A stretch of 64,000 nucleotides of DNA from Riemerella anatipestifer_E (GCF_009932355.1 NZ_LEKU01000005.1:1-64000); one strand, 5' to 3'; numbered from the stretch's first letter, positions 8,713 to 16,556 are shown. Numbers and translations: made by a program. The notes: a model not told the origin generated them from the sequence alone.

Positions 8713-10152
8713 ATGAAACAAAAATTAACTATTTTGGGTCTGTTCGGTCTGTTGTTATTAACAGGTTGTAGGGCAGACGATATGGTAACCAATGCCAAAC
8801 GACAAGATGATTTGACTAAGAAGTTTAGTGTCTTTACAAAGAAAACTGATAATGAAGTGATAGACTACCCTAGTGGATTTGCACGGTTGGTATTACGGTA
8901 TGATAGTTTGCATAGCAAAAACCTATCAGGGAGGAGCCAACTGGAGCGTCTTAGGGGACTTTCTAAAAAGAATGAAGTAGCACTAACAGCAGTAGAAGCC
9001 GAAGCTTATATAGATTTTAATATCCGCTCTCAGACTATTGTTGAAAAAAATGGGGATAGGTGGGTAGTATTCCCTAGGATAAAAGGTGGTAAGGTAGCAG
9101 AGTTGGTAGCAGGAGTACTTTCGGAAGATGAGACCAAAGTTTATTTCTACAGTTTAAAACCTGATACGGATATTTATAAAACTAATGCTCATCTATTTGA
9201 GGAAAAGTATAGGGATAGATATGTATTTAAGGTAAACAAACATAATCTCTTTGAGTTATTACCTATGGGTATTTGTGAAAAAAAGGGAAGTTATTATGAT
9301 AATTGTGTGATAGATGGGGTTATTATTTCTCCACCTCCGCGTAGAGGTATTGGTGGTGGCGGTGGTAGCACATCTCCTTGGTACGGTGATCATAATCCAG
9401 GAAGGGGGATTGATGGAGGAGGAGGTTGTAGTATGTATGATATGTGTAAATCGGATGATGGCAGTGGTAGTGGCGGTGGTAGCCAATCACCTCCACCACA
9501 AAACCCTCCCACAGACCCTTGCGAAAAAATGAAGACAATGAACTCTAGTGCAGGATACAGAAGCAAAATAGAGGAGCTTAATAGGGCATCTGTTCTTAAC
9601 AGAACTTATGAAACAGGTTACAAAGAGAATAAAAATGGGACATTTGAAAATCTTACACCTAGTGCTTCTACAGGACATTCAGATGGGTTGAGAATCAATA
9701 TCAATGAGGATACTAAAGGCTATATCCACACTCATGTTAATGAGTATGAATCGGGGCGTGTAGACGAATATGGCAATTCTGAAATAAGGCAACCCATCAA
9801 GATGTTTTCTCCTGCAGATGTAGATGCCCTAATGACCATGGCACAAATGCAAACAAGTGGTAACTATGCCGACCTATACGGAACTATGGTCTCCAGTGAT
9901 GGGATTTATACCATTAAATTTACAGGTACTGCTGAAGATATTAAAACAGGATTTAATACAAGAGAATGGGGGAATAAAATGGTAGAATTTTGGAAAAGAT
10001 CTAGGGGTAGCCATGAATTGAAATTTTTAAAATTTTTAAAAGATGAGATGAAAATAAACGGTGTATCTTTGTATAAGACTAAAAATAATGGCACTGTGCA
10101 AAATAAAACTTTAGGAAATAATAACAGAATACAGTCTAGTGACTGTCCATAA
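8713..10152 (+). CDS. lipoprotein with a C-terminal JAB/MPN-like metal-site motif
   Basis: A 479-residue lipoprotein with a clean lipobox (LLTGC, Cys19). Residues 20-200 form an unrecognised domain. Residues of about 200-275 are a Pro/Gly/Ser-rich linker with two GGGGG runs. The C-terminal part contains GYIHTHV (His339, His341) and FSPADVDALM (Ser366, Asp369). This order, HxH then SxxD, is that of JAB/JAMM (MPN) metalloproteases, but the gap between the halves is about 24 residues instead of the usual seven, so catalysis is uncertain. The layout (lipid anchor, flexible linker, compact C-terminal domain, small secreted protein right behind) resembles surface effector genes with a variable tip. 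The next gene starts 18 bases later, so they form an operon. A decayed copy of this gene's last codons lies at 10788-10900. Confidence 0.7.
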   Translation: MKQKLTILGLFGLLLLTGCRADDMVTNAKRQDDLTKKFSVFTKKTDNEVIDYPSGFARLVLRYDSLHSKNLSGRSQLERLRGLSKKNEVALTAVEAEAYIDFNIRSQTIVEKNGDRWVVFPRIKGGKVAELVAGVLSEDETKVYFYSLKPDTDIYKTNAHLFEEKYRDRYVFKVNKHNLFELLPMGICEKKGSYYDNCVIDGVIISPPPRRGIGGGGGSTSPWYGDHNPGRGIDGGGGCSMYDMCKSDDGSGSGGGSQSPPPQNPPTDPCEKMKTMNSSAGYRSKIEELNRASVLNRTYETGYKENKNGTFENLTPSASTGHSDGLRININEDTKGYIHTHVNEYESGRVDEYGNSEIRQPIKMFSPADVDALMTMAQMQTSGNYADLYGTMVSSDGIYTIKFTGTAEDIKTGFNTREWGNKMVEFWKRSRGSHELKFLKFLKDEMKINGVSLYKTKNNGTVQNKTLGNNNRIQSSDCP

Positions 10153-10170
10153 TTTTTAAAAATATAAAAA

Positions 10171-10737
10171 ATGAAAAAAATAATATTAATAATACTTTTG
10201 GGTATAGTACATTGTTTTAATGCCCAAAGAACAATATCATTAGCCCAAGCATACGAATACTCAAAATCTCCTAATGGAATTCCTGAAGATGTATCTTATG
10301 CAAAAGATATTAACGGTGATTTAAATAGATTTGTAGGTACATGGAAGGGAATATATAATGGAAAAACATATGAATTTAATTTTGTAAAAAAATTAAATGA
10401 TGATAAATATGAGGTAAGATGGGATTTTTTGATAGGAAGGCTTAAAATCACAGATAGAAATGGAAAGATTATTTATAATACCTTTAATGAAGATGATGAT
10501 AAAACTTATTTTAGTGGCTGGACCTTTCAACGAAGAACTTATATGATGGATTTTATAGCGAATACAGAATGTAATGATTCTGGAGTGGTGTTTATGGAGG
10601 TTTATTCTAAGCAACCTAACAAAATGCGTCTTTATATGGATAGAGACAAAATTTGGTATAATCCTGAAAGATGTCCTAATTATGAAACTTATGAAGTAAC
10701 CATACCTAATGAAGAGATTATACTAACAAAGCAATAG
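10171..10737 (+). CDS. secreted DUF6705-like protein, copy 1
   Basis: A 188-residue exported protein with signal peptide MKKIILIILLGIVHCFNAQ. The mature part contains NRFVGTWKGIYNGKTYEFNF, LIGRLKITDRNGK and NTECNDSGVVFMEVYSK, a lipocalin-like beta-strand pattern. The wording matches what I recall of the DUF6705 family of Flavobacteriia, often found in local multi-copy sets; no function is established for it. It follows the JAB-like lipoprotein by 18 bases and is paralogous to the gene at 10920, with near-identical DNA in the last third. An antidote or partner role for the upstream lipoprotein is possible but inferred only from the arrangement. Confidence 0.75.
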   Translation: MKKIILIILLGIVHCFNAQRTISLAQAYEYSKSPNGIPEDVSYAKDINGDLNRFVGTWKGIYNGKTYEFNFVKKLNDDKYEVRWDFLIGRLKITDRNGKIIYNTFNEDDDKTYFSGWTFQRRTYMMDFIANTECNDSGVVFMEVYSKQPNKMRLYMDRDKIWYNPERCPNYETYEVTIPNEEIILTKQ

Positions 10738-10742
10738 GACAT

Positions 10743-10773
10743 AAAAGCCCAGTATATACTATGCTGGGTTTTT
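10743..10773 (+). terminator. terminator after DUF6705-like copy 1
   Basis: A hairpin with stem 10743-10755 / 10761-10773 (core GCCCAG...CTGGGT) ends in a T-run. It begins with the same ataaaagcccag as the terminator after copy 2, as expected if the terminator was duplicated with the gene. Confidence 0.85.
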
Positions 10774-10787
10774 CTTTTATAAAGTTA

Positions 10788-10900
10788 AAAGATAAGATGA
10801 AAGTAAAAGGTATATCTTTGTATAAGACTAAAATAATGGTACTGTAGAAAATAAAACTTTGGGAAATAACAACAGAATACAGTCTAGTGACTGCCCATAA
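10788..10900 (+). pseudogene. decayed 3' end of a second copy of the JAB-like lipoprotein gene
   Basis: This stretch is a near-copy of the last ~110 bases of the 8713-10152 gene, including the stop and the leader before the next gene. Reading it gives KGISLYKTK and then, after a one-base deletion in the A-run around 10834, KTLGNNNRIQSSDCP before the stop. The loss of one A breaks the frame. It shows that the lipoprotein/DUF6705 unit was duplicated and that most of the second lipoprotein was later lost. Confidence 0.85.
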
Positions 10901-10919
10901 TTTTTAAAAATATAAAAAA

Positions 10920-11519
10920 ATGAAAAAAATAATATTAAGTTATTTACTAACGGTATTCTTGGTAAATATAGTTTACACACAACAATCAATAGGAACACTA
11001 AAGCAATTGGAAGATTGTGTTAATAGACCTAACTACCAATCCGAAGGTTGTCCTGATTTAGAATATCTCACTTATGTAAAAGATGTAGATAATAGGTTAG
11101 ATAAATTTGTGGGCATATGGAAAGGAACATATAATGGTAAAATTTATACTTTTAAATTTAACAAAAGAATCAAATATGGTAGTGGAAAAGGTTTATATAG
11201 AGATTTATTGATTGGAAGAATGCAGGTACAAGATAGCAATGGAAAGGTAACATACAGTACTTTATCAGAAAGAAATGATGATAAAATTTATTTTCATGGA
11301 GATAATTTTCAAAGAAATATTTACATGATGAACTTAATAATCAATACAGAATGTAATGATTCTGGAGTGGTATTTATGGAAGTATATTCTAAGCAGCCTA
11401 ATAAAATGAGGATATTTTTTGATAGAGATAAAATTTGGTATAATCCTGAAAGATGTCCTAATTATGAAACTTATCAAACCACTTTACCACAAAATTCTAT
11501 TTTTGTGATTAAGCAATAG
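10920..11519 (+). CDS. secreted DUF6705-like protein, copy 2
   Basis: A 199-residue exported protein (signal MKKIILSYLLTVFLVNIVYTQQ), paralogous to the protein at 10171. The block NTECNDSGVVFMEVYSK and the tail DKIWYNPERCPNYETY are identical in both, at near-identical DNA. The N-terminal third of the mature protein differs and adds two cysteines (EDCVNRPNYQSEGCPD). Conserved ends with a diverged front suggest selection for specificity or relaxed constraint. It sits behind the decayed lipoprotein remnant and so is an orphan of the duplicated unit. It is followed by its own terminator. Confidence 0.75.
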   Translation: MKKIILSYLLTVFLVNIVYTQQSIGTLKQLEDCVNRPNYQSEGCPDLEYLTYVKDVDNRLDKFVGIWKGTYNGKIYTFKFNKRIKYGSGKGLYRDLLIGRMQVQDSNGKVTYSTLSERNDDKIYFHGDNFQRNIYMMNLIINTECNDSGVVFMEVYSKQPNKMRIFFDRDKIWYNPERCPNYETYQTTLPQNSIFVIKQ

Positions 11520-11526
11520 AGTACAT

Positions 11527-11557
11527 AAAAGCCCAGCTTTATAAAGTTGGGCTTTTT
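11527..11557. terminator. terminator after DUF6705-like copy 2
   Basis: Hairpin 11527-11539 / 11544-11556 (AAAAGCCCAGCTT with AAGTTGGGCTTTT) with T residues after it, between convergent genes. Confidence 0.85.
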
Positions 11558-11607
11558 GTAAATTTTACAAAAAAACGACTTTAATAAATGGGGTAAAAAT
11601 CCATTTT

Positions 11608-12438
11608 CTATTTTTTTTTGACTATATATATCAAACTAGAAAAATCTCCCGTTTTTGACGCTTTAAAATTAGAAACCGCTCCATAGATACCTCCAAAAAG
11701 CCAAAAAAGTTTATTTTTTTTGTATTTTTCGCTAAGTATAGAAATATAAAACGCATCAAGTAGGAGAGGTGCTATTTTTTTTATTTTAAGTTGTTCCTGT
11801 TGCATTAGTGTTTCCATTCCTTCTCTTGAGAAATGAAATAGGTGTCTAGGCACATCATAAGCCGCCCAAAAATCTTGGTATCTTTCGGCGTCGTAAGATT
11901 TATAATTGGGAACAGCAATAATGAGTGTTCCATCAGATTTCAATTTTTGCTTGAATAAATCTAGTATTTCTTTCTGATTTTCTATATGTTCGAAGACATG
12001 CCATAGACTTATAATGTCTAATGTATTATCTTCTATTTCGTTCAGAGAGTCTATAAATTTTGTTTTAAAACTTTTTTTCTTAGCGAAGTTTCTAGCTTTT
12101 TCGTTGGGTTCGTAGCCGTAAGTAATGTATTTATTTTCTAGGGATTTTATAAATTCACCTGCTCCACAACCGTAGTCTAAAATTTTACAGTTTTTAGAAT
12201 TAGGAGCAGAAAGATTTTCCCTAACTATTTTAGCCTTGTATTTAATGTTGAAACTTTGTATAAATTTATAAACAAATTCCTTTAAACTACCACTGTCCTG
12301 ATGATGGGAAATATACTTATCACTCTCGTAATATTTGCCAATATTTTCGGGTACGGGATATGTTTTTAAGATACCTTTGATAGAGGTTTCTTTAATTTCA
12401 AAAATCTCTTGAGAAAGAAAATGGTCTTTTATCTTCAT
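11608..12438 (-). CDS. class I SAM-dependent methyltransferase
   Basis: A 276-residue cytosolic protein with a methyltransferase type-11/23 Rossmann core. Motif I is ILDYGCGAGEF near residue 90, followed by the acidic end of strand 2 (YGYEPNEKA) and the DIISLWHVFEHIENQ motif typical of this group. The N-terminal ~60 residues contain no cysteine ligands of the sugar-methyltransferase type. The C-terminal helices (HFSREGMETLMQQ) fit proteins often annotated near cell-envelope or polysaccharide genes, but the substrate is unknown. A parS-type palindrome separates it from mnmG, which is read in the same direction. Confidence 0.8.
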   Translation of the reverse strand: MKIKDHFLSQEIFEIKETSIKGILKTYPVPENIGKYYESDKYISHHQDSGSLKEFVYKFIQSFNIKYKAKIVRENLSAPNSKNCKILDYGCGAGEFIKSLENKYITYGYEPNEKARNFAKKKSFKTKFIDSLNEIEDNTLDIISLWHVFEHIENQKEILDLFKQKLKSDGTLIIAVPNYKSYDAERYQDFWAAYDVPRHLFHFSREGMETLMQQEQLKIKKIAPLLLDAFYISILSEKYKKNKLFWLFGGIYGAVSNFKASKTGDFSSLIYIVKKK

Positions 12439-12456
12439 ATAAATTCTAATAAAAAC

Positions 12457-12488
12457 TCGTTGAATGTTTCACGTGAAACATTCAACGA
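12457..12488. promoter_or_regulatory. parS: parS-type ParB-binding site, with a 32-bp perfect palindrome
   Basis: The core TGTTTCACGTGAAACA lies at 12465-12480 and equals the conserved bacterial parS consensus. Symmetry extends without mismatch to 12457-12488, 32 bp in all. It lies between the methyltransferase start and the mnmG stop. parS sites bind ParB to load SMC and segregate origins, and typically cluster near oriC. Confidence 0.88.
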
Positions 12489-12498
12489 ATGTAAATAT

Positions 12499-14361
12499 TT
12501 ATCTTCCTAAAAATATAAGTAACACATTGATGTCAGCAGGAGAAACGCCACTTATTCTAGAGGCTTGTGCTATGGTTTTAGGTCTTATATTATTGAGTTT
12601 TTGTTTAGCTTCGGCAGAAAGACTATTGATTTTTGTAAAATCAAAATCTTCGGGGATTTTGATGTTTTCCAATCTGTGTAATTTGGCTACATTTTCTTTT
12701 TCTTTTTCTATGTAACCTCTATACTTTATGTTGATTTCTGCTTGTTCTCTTACTTCGTCCGAATAGTTTCTACTCGTATTTTTTATCTCTTCTATTTCTT
12801 CCAGAAGCTCCAATTTCATATTAGGTCTGGTAAGAATTTGTGAGGCACGGTAGGCTTGGTCTACAGGAGAAGATTCTATACTTTCGAGTATAGGGTTAAT
12901 TTGTTTTGGTTTTAAGGAATAATCCTTTAAGAAGTTTTCTAATTCTTCGCTTTTCTTTATTTTGTCCTCAACTTTTTGTAGTCTTTCTTCTTTTGCAAGA
13001 CCTAGTTTGTAAGATTTTTCTGTTAAACGAATGTCTGCATTGTCTTGTCTAAGTAACAATCTGTACTCTGCACGAGAGGTAAACATTCTATAAGGTTCCT
13101 CTGTACCTTTGGTGATGAGGTCGTCTATAAGTACACCTATATAAGCCTCGTCTCTGTTGAGAATAAAGGCTTCTTTTTCGTGTACTTTATTGTGAGCGTT
13201 GATACCTGCTATAAGCCCTTGTCCTGCGGCTTCTTCGTAACCAGTAGTTCCATTGATTTGCCCTGCGAAATAGAGGTTTTCTATTATTTTGGTTTCTAGG
13301 GTATGATTAAGCTGTGTAGGAGGGAAATAGTCGTATTCTATGGCATATCCTGGACGGAATACTTTTACATTCTCAAAGCCAGGAATGTGTTTCATTGCCT
13401 TTATTTGTATGTCTTCGGGTAGGGAAGAGCTGAAACCATTTACATAGATTTCTATGGTTTTCCAACCTTCGGGTTCTACAAATAGTTGATGTCTGTTTCG
13501 TTCTGCAAAACGATTGATTTTATCTTCTATACTTGGGCAATATCTAGGTCCGAGGCTTTGGATAGTCCCGTTGAACATAGGGCTTCTGTCAAACCCTGAA
13601 CGGAGTATATCGTGTACAATTTCGTTGGTGTAAGTAATGTGGCAAGAGCGTTGTTTGGTAAGTCTTGGCGTGTCTAGATAGGAGAATTTTTGAGGATTTT
13701 CATCTCCGGGTTGTTCTTCCATTTTGGAGTAGTCTAGAGTTCTTCCGTCCACTCTAGGAGGAGTTCCTGTTTTCATTCTTCCTGCGGTAAATCCTAAATC
13801 TACAAGTTGCTCGGTAATGCCGAAGGCTTTTGGTTCGCCCATTCTTCCGCCGCCTAGTTGTTTGTCGCCAACGTGGATAAGTCCATTAAGGAATGTGCCA
13901 TTGGTTAATACTACGGATTTTCCTTTTATCTCTATCCCAAGTGAAGTGATAACTCCTGCAACTTTGTTCCCTTCTATGATGAGTTGTTTTACCATATCTT
14001 GGAAGAAGTCTAGGTTAGGTGTGTTTTCTAGGGCCAATCTCCATTCTTCTGCGAAGAGCATACGGTCGTTTTGAGTTCTAGGCGACCACATTGCGGGTCC
14101 TTTGGATAGGTTGAGCATTTTGAATTGTATGGCAGATTTATCTGCTACAATACCACTATAGCCTCCCATAGCGTCTATTTCTCTTACGATTTGCCCTTTG
14201 GCGATGCCTCCCATAGCTGGGTTGCAACTCATTTTGCCTATGGTTTCCATATTCATAGTAATGAGGAGTGTTTTGGAGCCTAGATTGGCTGCGGCTGCGG
14301 CTGCTTCGCAACCTGCGTGTCCTGCTCCTACTACTATAACATCATATACTTCGTTTATCAT
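12499..14361 (-). CDS. mnmG: tRNA uridine-5-carboxymethylaminomethyl modification enzyme MnmG (GidA)
   Basis: A 620-residue FAD enzyme that works with MnmE to install carboxymethylaminomethyl groups at the wobble uridine of several tRNAs. Near the N-terminus is the dinucleotide-binding VVGAGHAGCEAA. It also has the GidA signatures GKMSCNPAMGGIAKG and GYEEAAGQGLIAGINAH, and MFTSRAEYRLLLRQDNAD. The C-terminal helical domain ends SRISGVSPADINVLLIFLGR. Length matches the family. It is flanked on both sides by parS palindromes. In many bacteria gidA lies near the chromosome origin, in keeping with these sites. Confidence 0.97.
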   Translation of the reverse strand: MINEVYDVIVVGAGHAGCEAAAAAANLGSKTLLITMNMETIGKMSCNPAMGGIAKGQIVREIDAMGGYSGIVADKSAIQFKMLNLSKGPAMWSPRTQNDRMLFAEEWRLALENTPNLDFFQDMVKQLIIEGNKVAGVITSLGIEIKGKSVVLTNGTFLNGLIHVGDKQLGGGRMGEPKAFGITEQLVDLGFTAGRMKTGTPPRVDGRTLDYSKMEEQPGDENPQKFSYLDTPRLTKQRSCHITYTNEIVHDILRSGFDRSPMFNGTIQSLGPRYCPSIEDKINRFAERNRHQLFVEPEGWKTIEIYVNGFSSSLPEDIQIKAMKHIPGFENVKVFRPGYAIEYDYFPPTQLNHTLETKIIENLYFAGQINGTTGYEEAAGQGLIAGINAHNKVHEKEAFILNRDEAYIGVLIDDLITKGTEEPYRMFTSRAEYRLLLRQDNADIRLTEKSYKLGLAKEERLQKVEDKIKKSEELENFLKDYSLKPKQINPILESIESSPVDQAYRASQILTRPNMKLELLEEIEEIKNTSRNYSDEVREQAEINIKYRGYIEKEKENVAKLHRLENIKIPEDFDFTKINSLSAEAKQKLNNIRPKTIAQASRISGVSPADINVLLIFLGR

Positions 14362-14391
14362 TATATGTATTTGTTTCTTATCTAAATTTAA

Positions 14392-14411
14392 AATGTTTCA
14401 CGTGAAACATT
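14392..14411. promoter_or_regulatory. parS: parS-type ParB-binding site upstream of mnmG
   Basis: A second exact TGTTTCACGTGAAACA (14394-14409), with symmetry extending to 20 bp, 31 bases ahead of the mnmG start. With the site at 12457 it brackets mnmG. Confidence 0.88.
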
Positions 14412-14429
14412 GGGGTTGTTTTTTAATTT

Positions 14430-14627
14430 TTATCCTTTGAAAATATCGTCGGTATGAATTTTTATCTCTGGAAAAATTTCTGAACAAATAAAATCATCTA
14501 CGATGGGCAAAGTTCCTTTGTATTTTCCGTTTTCTAAAGTGTGGATATAGACTATCTCGTCTAGTGGGTTTATAATCCAATATTCCTTTACACCGTATTC
14601 TTCGTAGAGTTCAAATTTGTTTTTCAT
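14430..14627 (-). pseudogene. truncated Uma2-family (PD-(D/E)XK-like) gene, C-terminal remnant
   Basis: A 65-residue frame whose sequence (KFELYEEYGVKEYWIINPLDEIVYIHTLENGKYKG, read in two pieces, then SEIFPEIKIHTDDIF) matches the final third of Uma2/DUF820 proteins. These are restriction-endonuclease-fold proteins of about 190 residues and poorly known role. The N-terminal part carrying the nuclease Asp and Glu is missing, and the upstream DNA is taken by the XRE gene, so this is a remnant. It could still be translated from its ATG, but no catalytic site would be present. Confidence 0.75.
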
Positions 14628-14655
14628 TTCTTTTTTAGAATTGCCTTTTATATTA

Positions 14656-14677
14656 AAAGCTATTTTAAAATAGCTTT
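14656..14677 (-). terminator. 22-bp palindrome at the 3' end of the XRE gene
   Basis: A perfect inverted repeat (AAAGCTATTTT and its complement) overlaps the XRE stop codon and is followed, on the minus strand, by an AT-rich run. It probably forms a weak terminator between the XRE gene and the Uma2 remnant. Confidence 0.5.
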
Positions 14678-15031
14678 AAGATGTTCTATCTCTTCCTCTG
14701 CTTTTTGTAGGAGTTTTTCTAATAAGTTTATTTTATCCTCATAAAGCCGTCGGATAAGAATAATATCTTTTTCGTTATAGGTTATAATTCCGTTGTTATT
14801 TCCTTTGACGTTATTGAAACTATTTAAAACCTTCTTGTTGTCAAAATCGGTAATGTCTTCTGGATTTACATCAAGAATTTCGGCAATTTTATTTAGTTTC
14901 TCTTCGGATATTTTGGTATTACCTTTTTCTAATTTAGAGTAAGCTGCTTGTGAAATATCTAACCTTTCTGCCATATATTCTTGTGTTAGATTTTTCAGTT
15001 CTCTTATGTTTTTAATTTTATAACCTATCAT
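14660..15031 (-). CDS. XRE-family helix-turn-helix regulator
   Basis: A 123-residue cytosolic DNA-binding protein. Residues of about 5-62 are a Cro/C1-type HTH (NLTQEYMAERLDISQAAYSKLEKG, read as two segments, followed by ISEEKLNKIAEILDVNPEDI). The second half is a linker and a short coiled-coil-like helix (EDKINLLEKLLQKAEEEIEHLKAIL), suggesting dimerisation. It is divergent from the lipoprotein gene at 15122 with 90 bases between, so it could regulate that pair, itself, or the vanished Uma2 gene. It resembles the many stand-alone XRE regulators of Flavobacteriia. Confidence 0.85.
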   Translation of the reverse strand: MIGYKIKNIRELKNLTQEYMAERLDISQAAYSKLEKGNTKISEEKLNKIAEILDVNPEDITDFDNKKVLNSFNNVKGNNNGIITYNEKDIILIRRLYEDKINLLEKLLQKAEEEIEHLKAILK

Positions 15032-15121
15032 AAATTATAACTTTTTTATTATATTTTATAACAGCAAAGGTAAGATTTTTATCAATAATGAAAGTATTTT
15101 CGCTGCGAAAATTTTAATACG

Positions 15122-15571
15122 ATGAAAAAAATAGTTTCTCTAGTAGTATTATTTAGTTCATTGGTCTTATTTATCCAATGTGATAGAAATAATGATGATT
15201 TGGAAGATGTAGAAAAAATACCTACTAGCTTAGTTAATACAACGTGGTATAAACACTATAGCGGAAAAGAGTATAGTAGATATACAAATGGTTATTTTGA
15301 TGAGTATGGTATTAAATCAGTTATACAATATATAACCTTTGATAGTGATAGTACTTTCTATGTTAGTAGTACAATTTTTTCTGATAAAGTAGGAAAAAAA
15401 AGTAATATAGTACCAGGAAGTTATACATATAACCCTTCTACTGGTAAAGTAGAAATGAAATATAGTCAAAATTTTACGGTATATGCACTACCAGTGGATA
15501 GACCGAAAGTGAGGGGAAAATATTTAGTTTTCAGAATAGGTATTGAAAATATAGAATATGAACGATATTAA
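15122..15571 (+). CDS. hypothetical lipoprotein
   Basis: A 149-residue lipoprotein with lipobox FIQC (Cys20). The mature part is Tyr/Ser-rich and strand-like (VNTTWYKHYSGKEYSRY, YITFDSDSTFYVSS), a pattern of small lipocalin-like or beta-clip lipoproteins of Flavobacteriia, but no named family is recognised. The barrel protein gene begins 27 bases after its stop, so the two are likely co-transcribed. Confidence 0.8.
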   Translation: MKKIVSLVVLFSSLVLFIQCDRNNDDLEDVEKIPTSLVNTTWYKHYSGKEYSRYTNGYFDEYGIKSVIQYITFDSDSTFYVSSTIFSDKVGKKSNIVPGSYTYNPSTGKVEMKYSQNFTVYALPVDRPKVRGKYLVFRIGIENIEYERY

Positions 15572-15598
15572 GATAACATAATTTTAAATTTTTTAACA

Positions 15599-16180
15599 AT
15601 GAAAAGAATACTTACAAGTGCGTTAGTAGTTATGGCTACTACATTAGGTTTTTCACAAGAAGTGAAATTTGGTCTAAAAGGAGGGGTAAACCTTGCTACT
15701 GTAAAAGTTATTGATTTAGAAGAGGATGAAATTCATATTCCTGATTACAGAACATCTTTTTACGCGGGAGGTTTAGTAGAGTTTCCTTTAGGTGATAAGC
15801 TTTATGGGCAAGTAGAAGCTCTTTATGTATCAAATGGAGCAAAGCAAGATAAAAATCAAGTAATAATAAACCAAATTAATGTTCCATTTATGGTAAAATA
15901 TAATGTTGTAGATGGATTAAATGTTGTGGGTGGAGGATATTTAGGAGGTATTTTAGGATATAAAGTTAAAAGTGGAAATAGAATTATAAAGGCAGATCCA
16001 AGAAATATCAGTTTCCTTGATGGGGGACTTATCTTAGGTGCGGAATATAACCTTCCTAACAACGGATTATTCTTTGATGCAAGATACAACTTAGGTTTAG
16101 CTAATGTTGTAAAACCAGAGGAAGAGGACGGAATTATTAAAAATAGAGGTTTCCAAATAGGTCTAGGATATAAATTCTAA
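15599..16180 (+). CDS. outer-membrane beta-barrel protein (porin/opacity-like family)
   Basis: A 193-residue protein with signal peptide ending LGFSQ and the start EVKFGLKGGVNLATV, typical of the small eight-stranded PorT/OmpW-like barrels of Bacteroidota. Alternating hydrophobic strands run to the end (FQIGLGYKF), which closes with the terminal aromatic residue of outer-membrane barrels. Such proteins are of unknown specific function. It follows the lipoprotein at 15122 and is followed by a strong terminator. Confidence 0.85.
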   Translation: MKRILTSALVVMATTLGFSQEVKFGLKGGVNLATVKVIDLEEDEIHIPDYRTSFYAGGLVEFPLGDKLYGQVEALYVSNGAKQDKNQVIINQINVPFMVKYNVVDGLNVVGGGYLGGILGYKVKSGNRIIKADPRNISFLDGGLILGAEYNLPNNGLFFDARYNLGLANVVKPEEEDGIIKNRGFQIGLGYKF

Positions 16181-16229
16181 TAGTACAATTTTTGATGCAA
16201 CCTATTAAAAAATAATTTTTTCATTAGTT

Positions 16230-16257
16230 AATACCACCTTTTAGGTGGTATTTTTAT
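16230..16257 (+). terminator. terminator after the barrel gene
   Basis: A 10-bp perfect stem (16230-16239 AATACCACCT with 16243-16252), loop TTT, followed by T-rich sequence. Confidence 0.9.
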
Positions 16258-16462
16258 TTTAAAAGTTCGGGCGGCAAATGGAGTTTCTATTTTAATATTT
16301 TAAAAGCAAAGTACACAGGCGGAAACTCTACTCTGATGGTTTAAAAGTTCGGTATGGATACGGAGGTGCTACCGCCTCATTTTAAAAATTCTAATGGCGA
16401 ACGGAAGCTCTACTTTGGTATTTTGTAAGCTCCGCTACAATCCATTCGTCTTAACATTTTAT
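16258..16462. repeat. degenerate tandem repeat with a 41-bp period (about five units)
   Basis: Units beginning tttaaaag or a close variant start at 16258, 16299, 16340, 16381 and 16422, exactly 41 bases apart. Units 2 and 4 share a cggaa[a/g]ctctact[c/t]tggt block. Units 1 and 3 keep a shared ttaaaagttcgg start and a recognisable ggag. Unit 5 is very degraded. The period is not a multiple of three, so this is not a coding repeat. It fills most of a 376-base gap without genes. Confidence 0.7.
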
Positions 16463-16556
16463 TTTGTGTAAAAATAAAGATGATATTGCGTGTTTATCTG
16501 AATTTTTTTAACTTCAGCACATAAAATATAGTAAATCTTTTAAAATCTTTTTAAAA

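Noticed and set aside
8556..8798. Minus-strand frame across the GC-rich segment and the 8713 gene start
   Set aside because: It has no protein-like features and overlaps the signal peptide of the lipoprotein on the other strand.
9259..9538. Three overlapping frames in the Gly/Pro-rich part of the 8713 gene
   Set aside because: They result from the biased composition of the linker. Their products are low-complexity and lack starts or context.
13817..14074. Plus-strand frames antisense to mnmG, also at 14198-14440 and 12464-12715
   Set aside because: They are antisense to a well-conserved gene and show no start context or protein-like sequence.
12457..14411. Chromosome replication origin between the parS sites
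   Set aside because: No dnaA gene, DnaA-box cluster or AT-rich unwinding region was recognised here. The parS pair suggests only proximity.
14430..14627. Functional small nuclease
   Set aside because: The catalytic half of the Uma2 fold is absent.
16258..16462. Regular 41-bp spacing as a possible CRISPR array
   Set aside because: The repeats are strongly degenerate and there is no alternation of constant repeats with unique spacers. No cas gene is present in the window.
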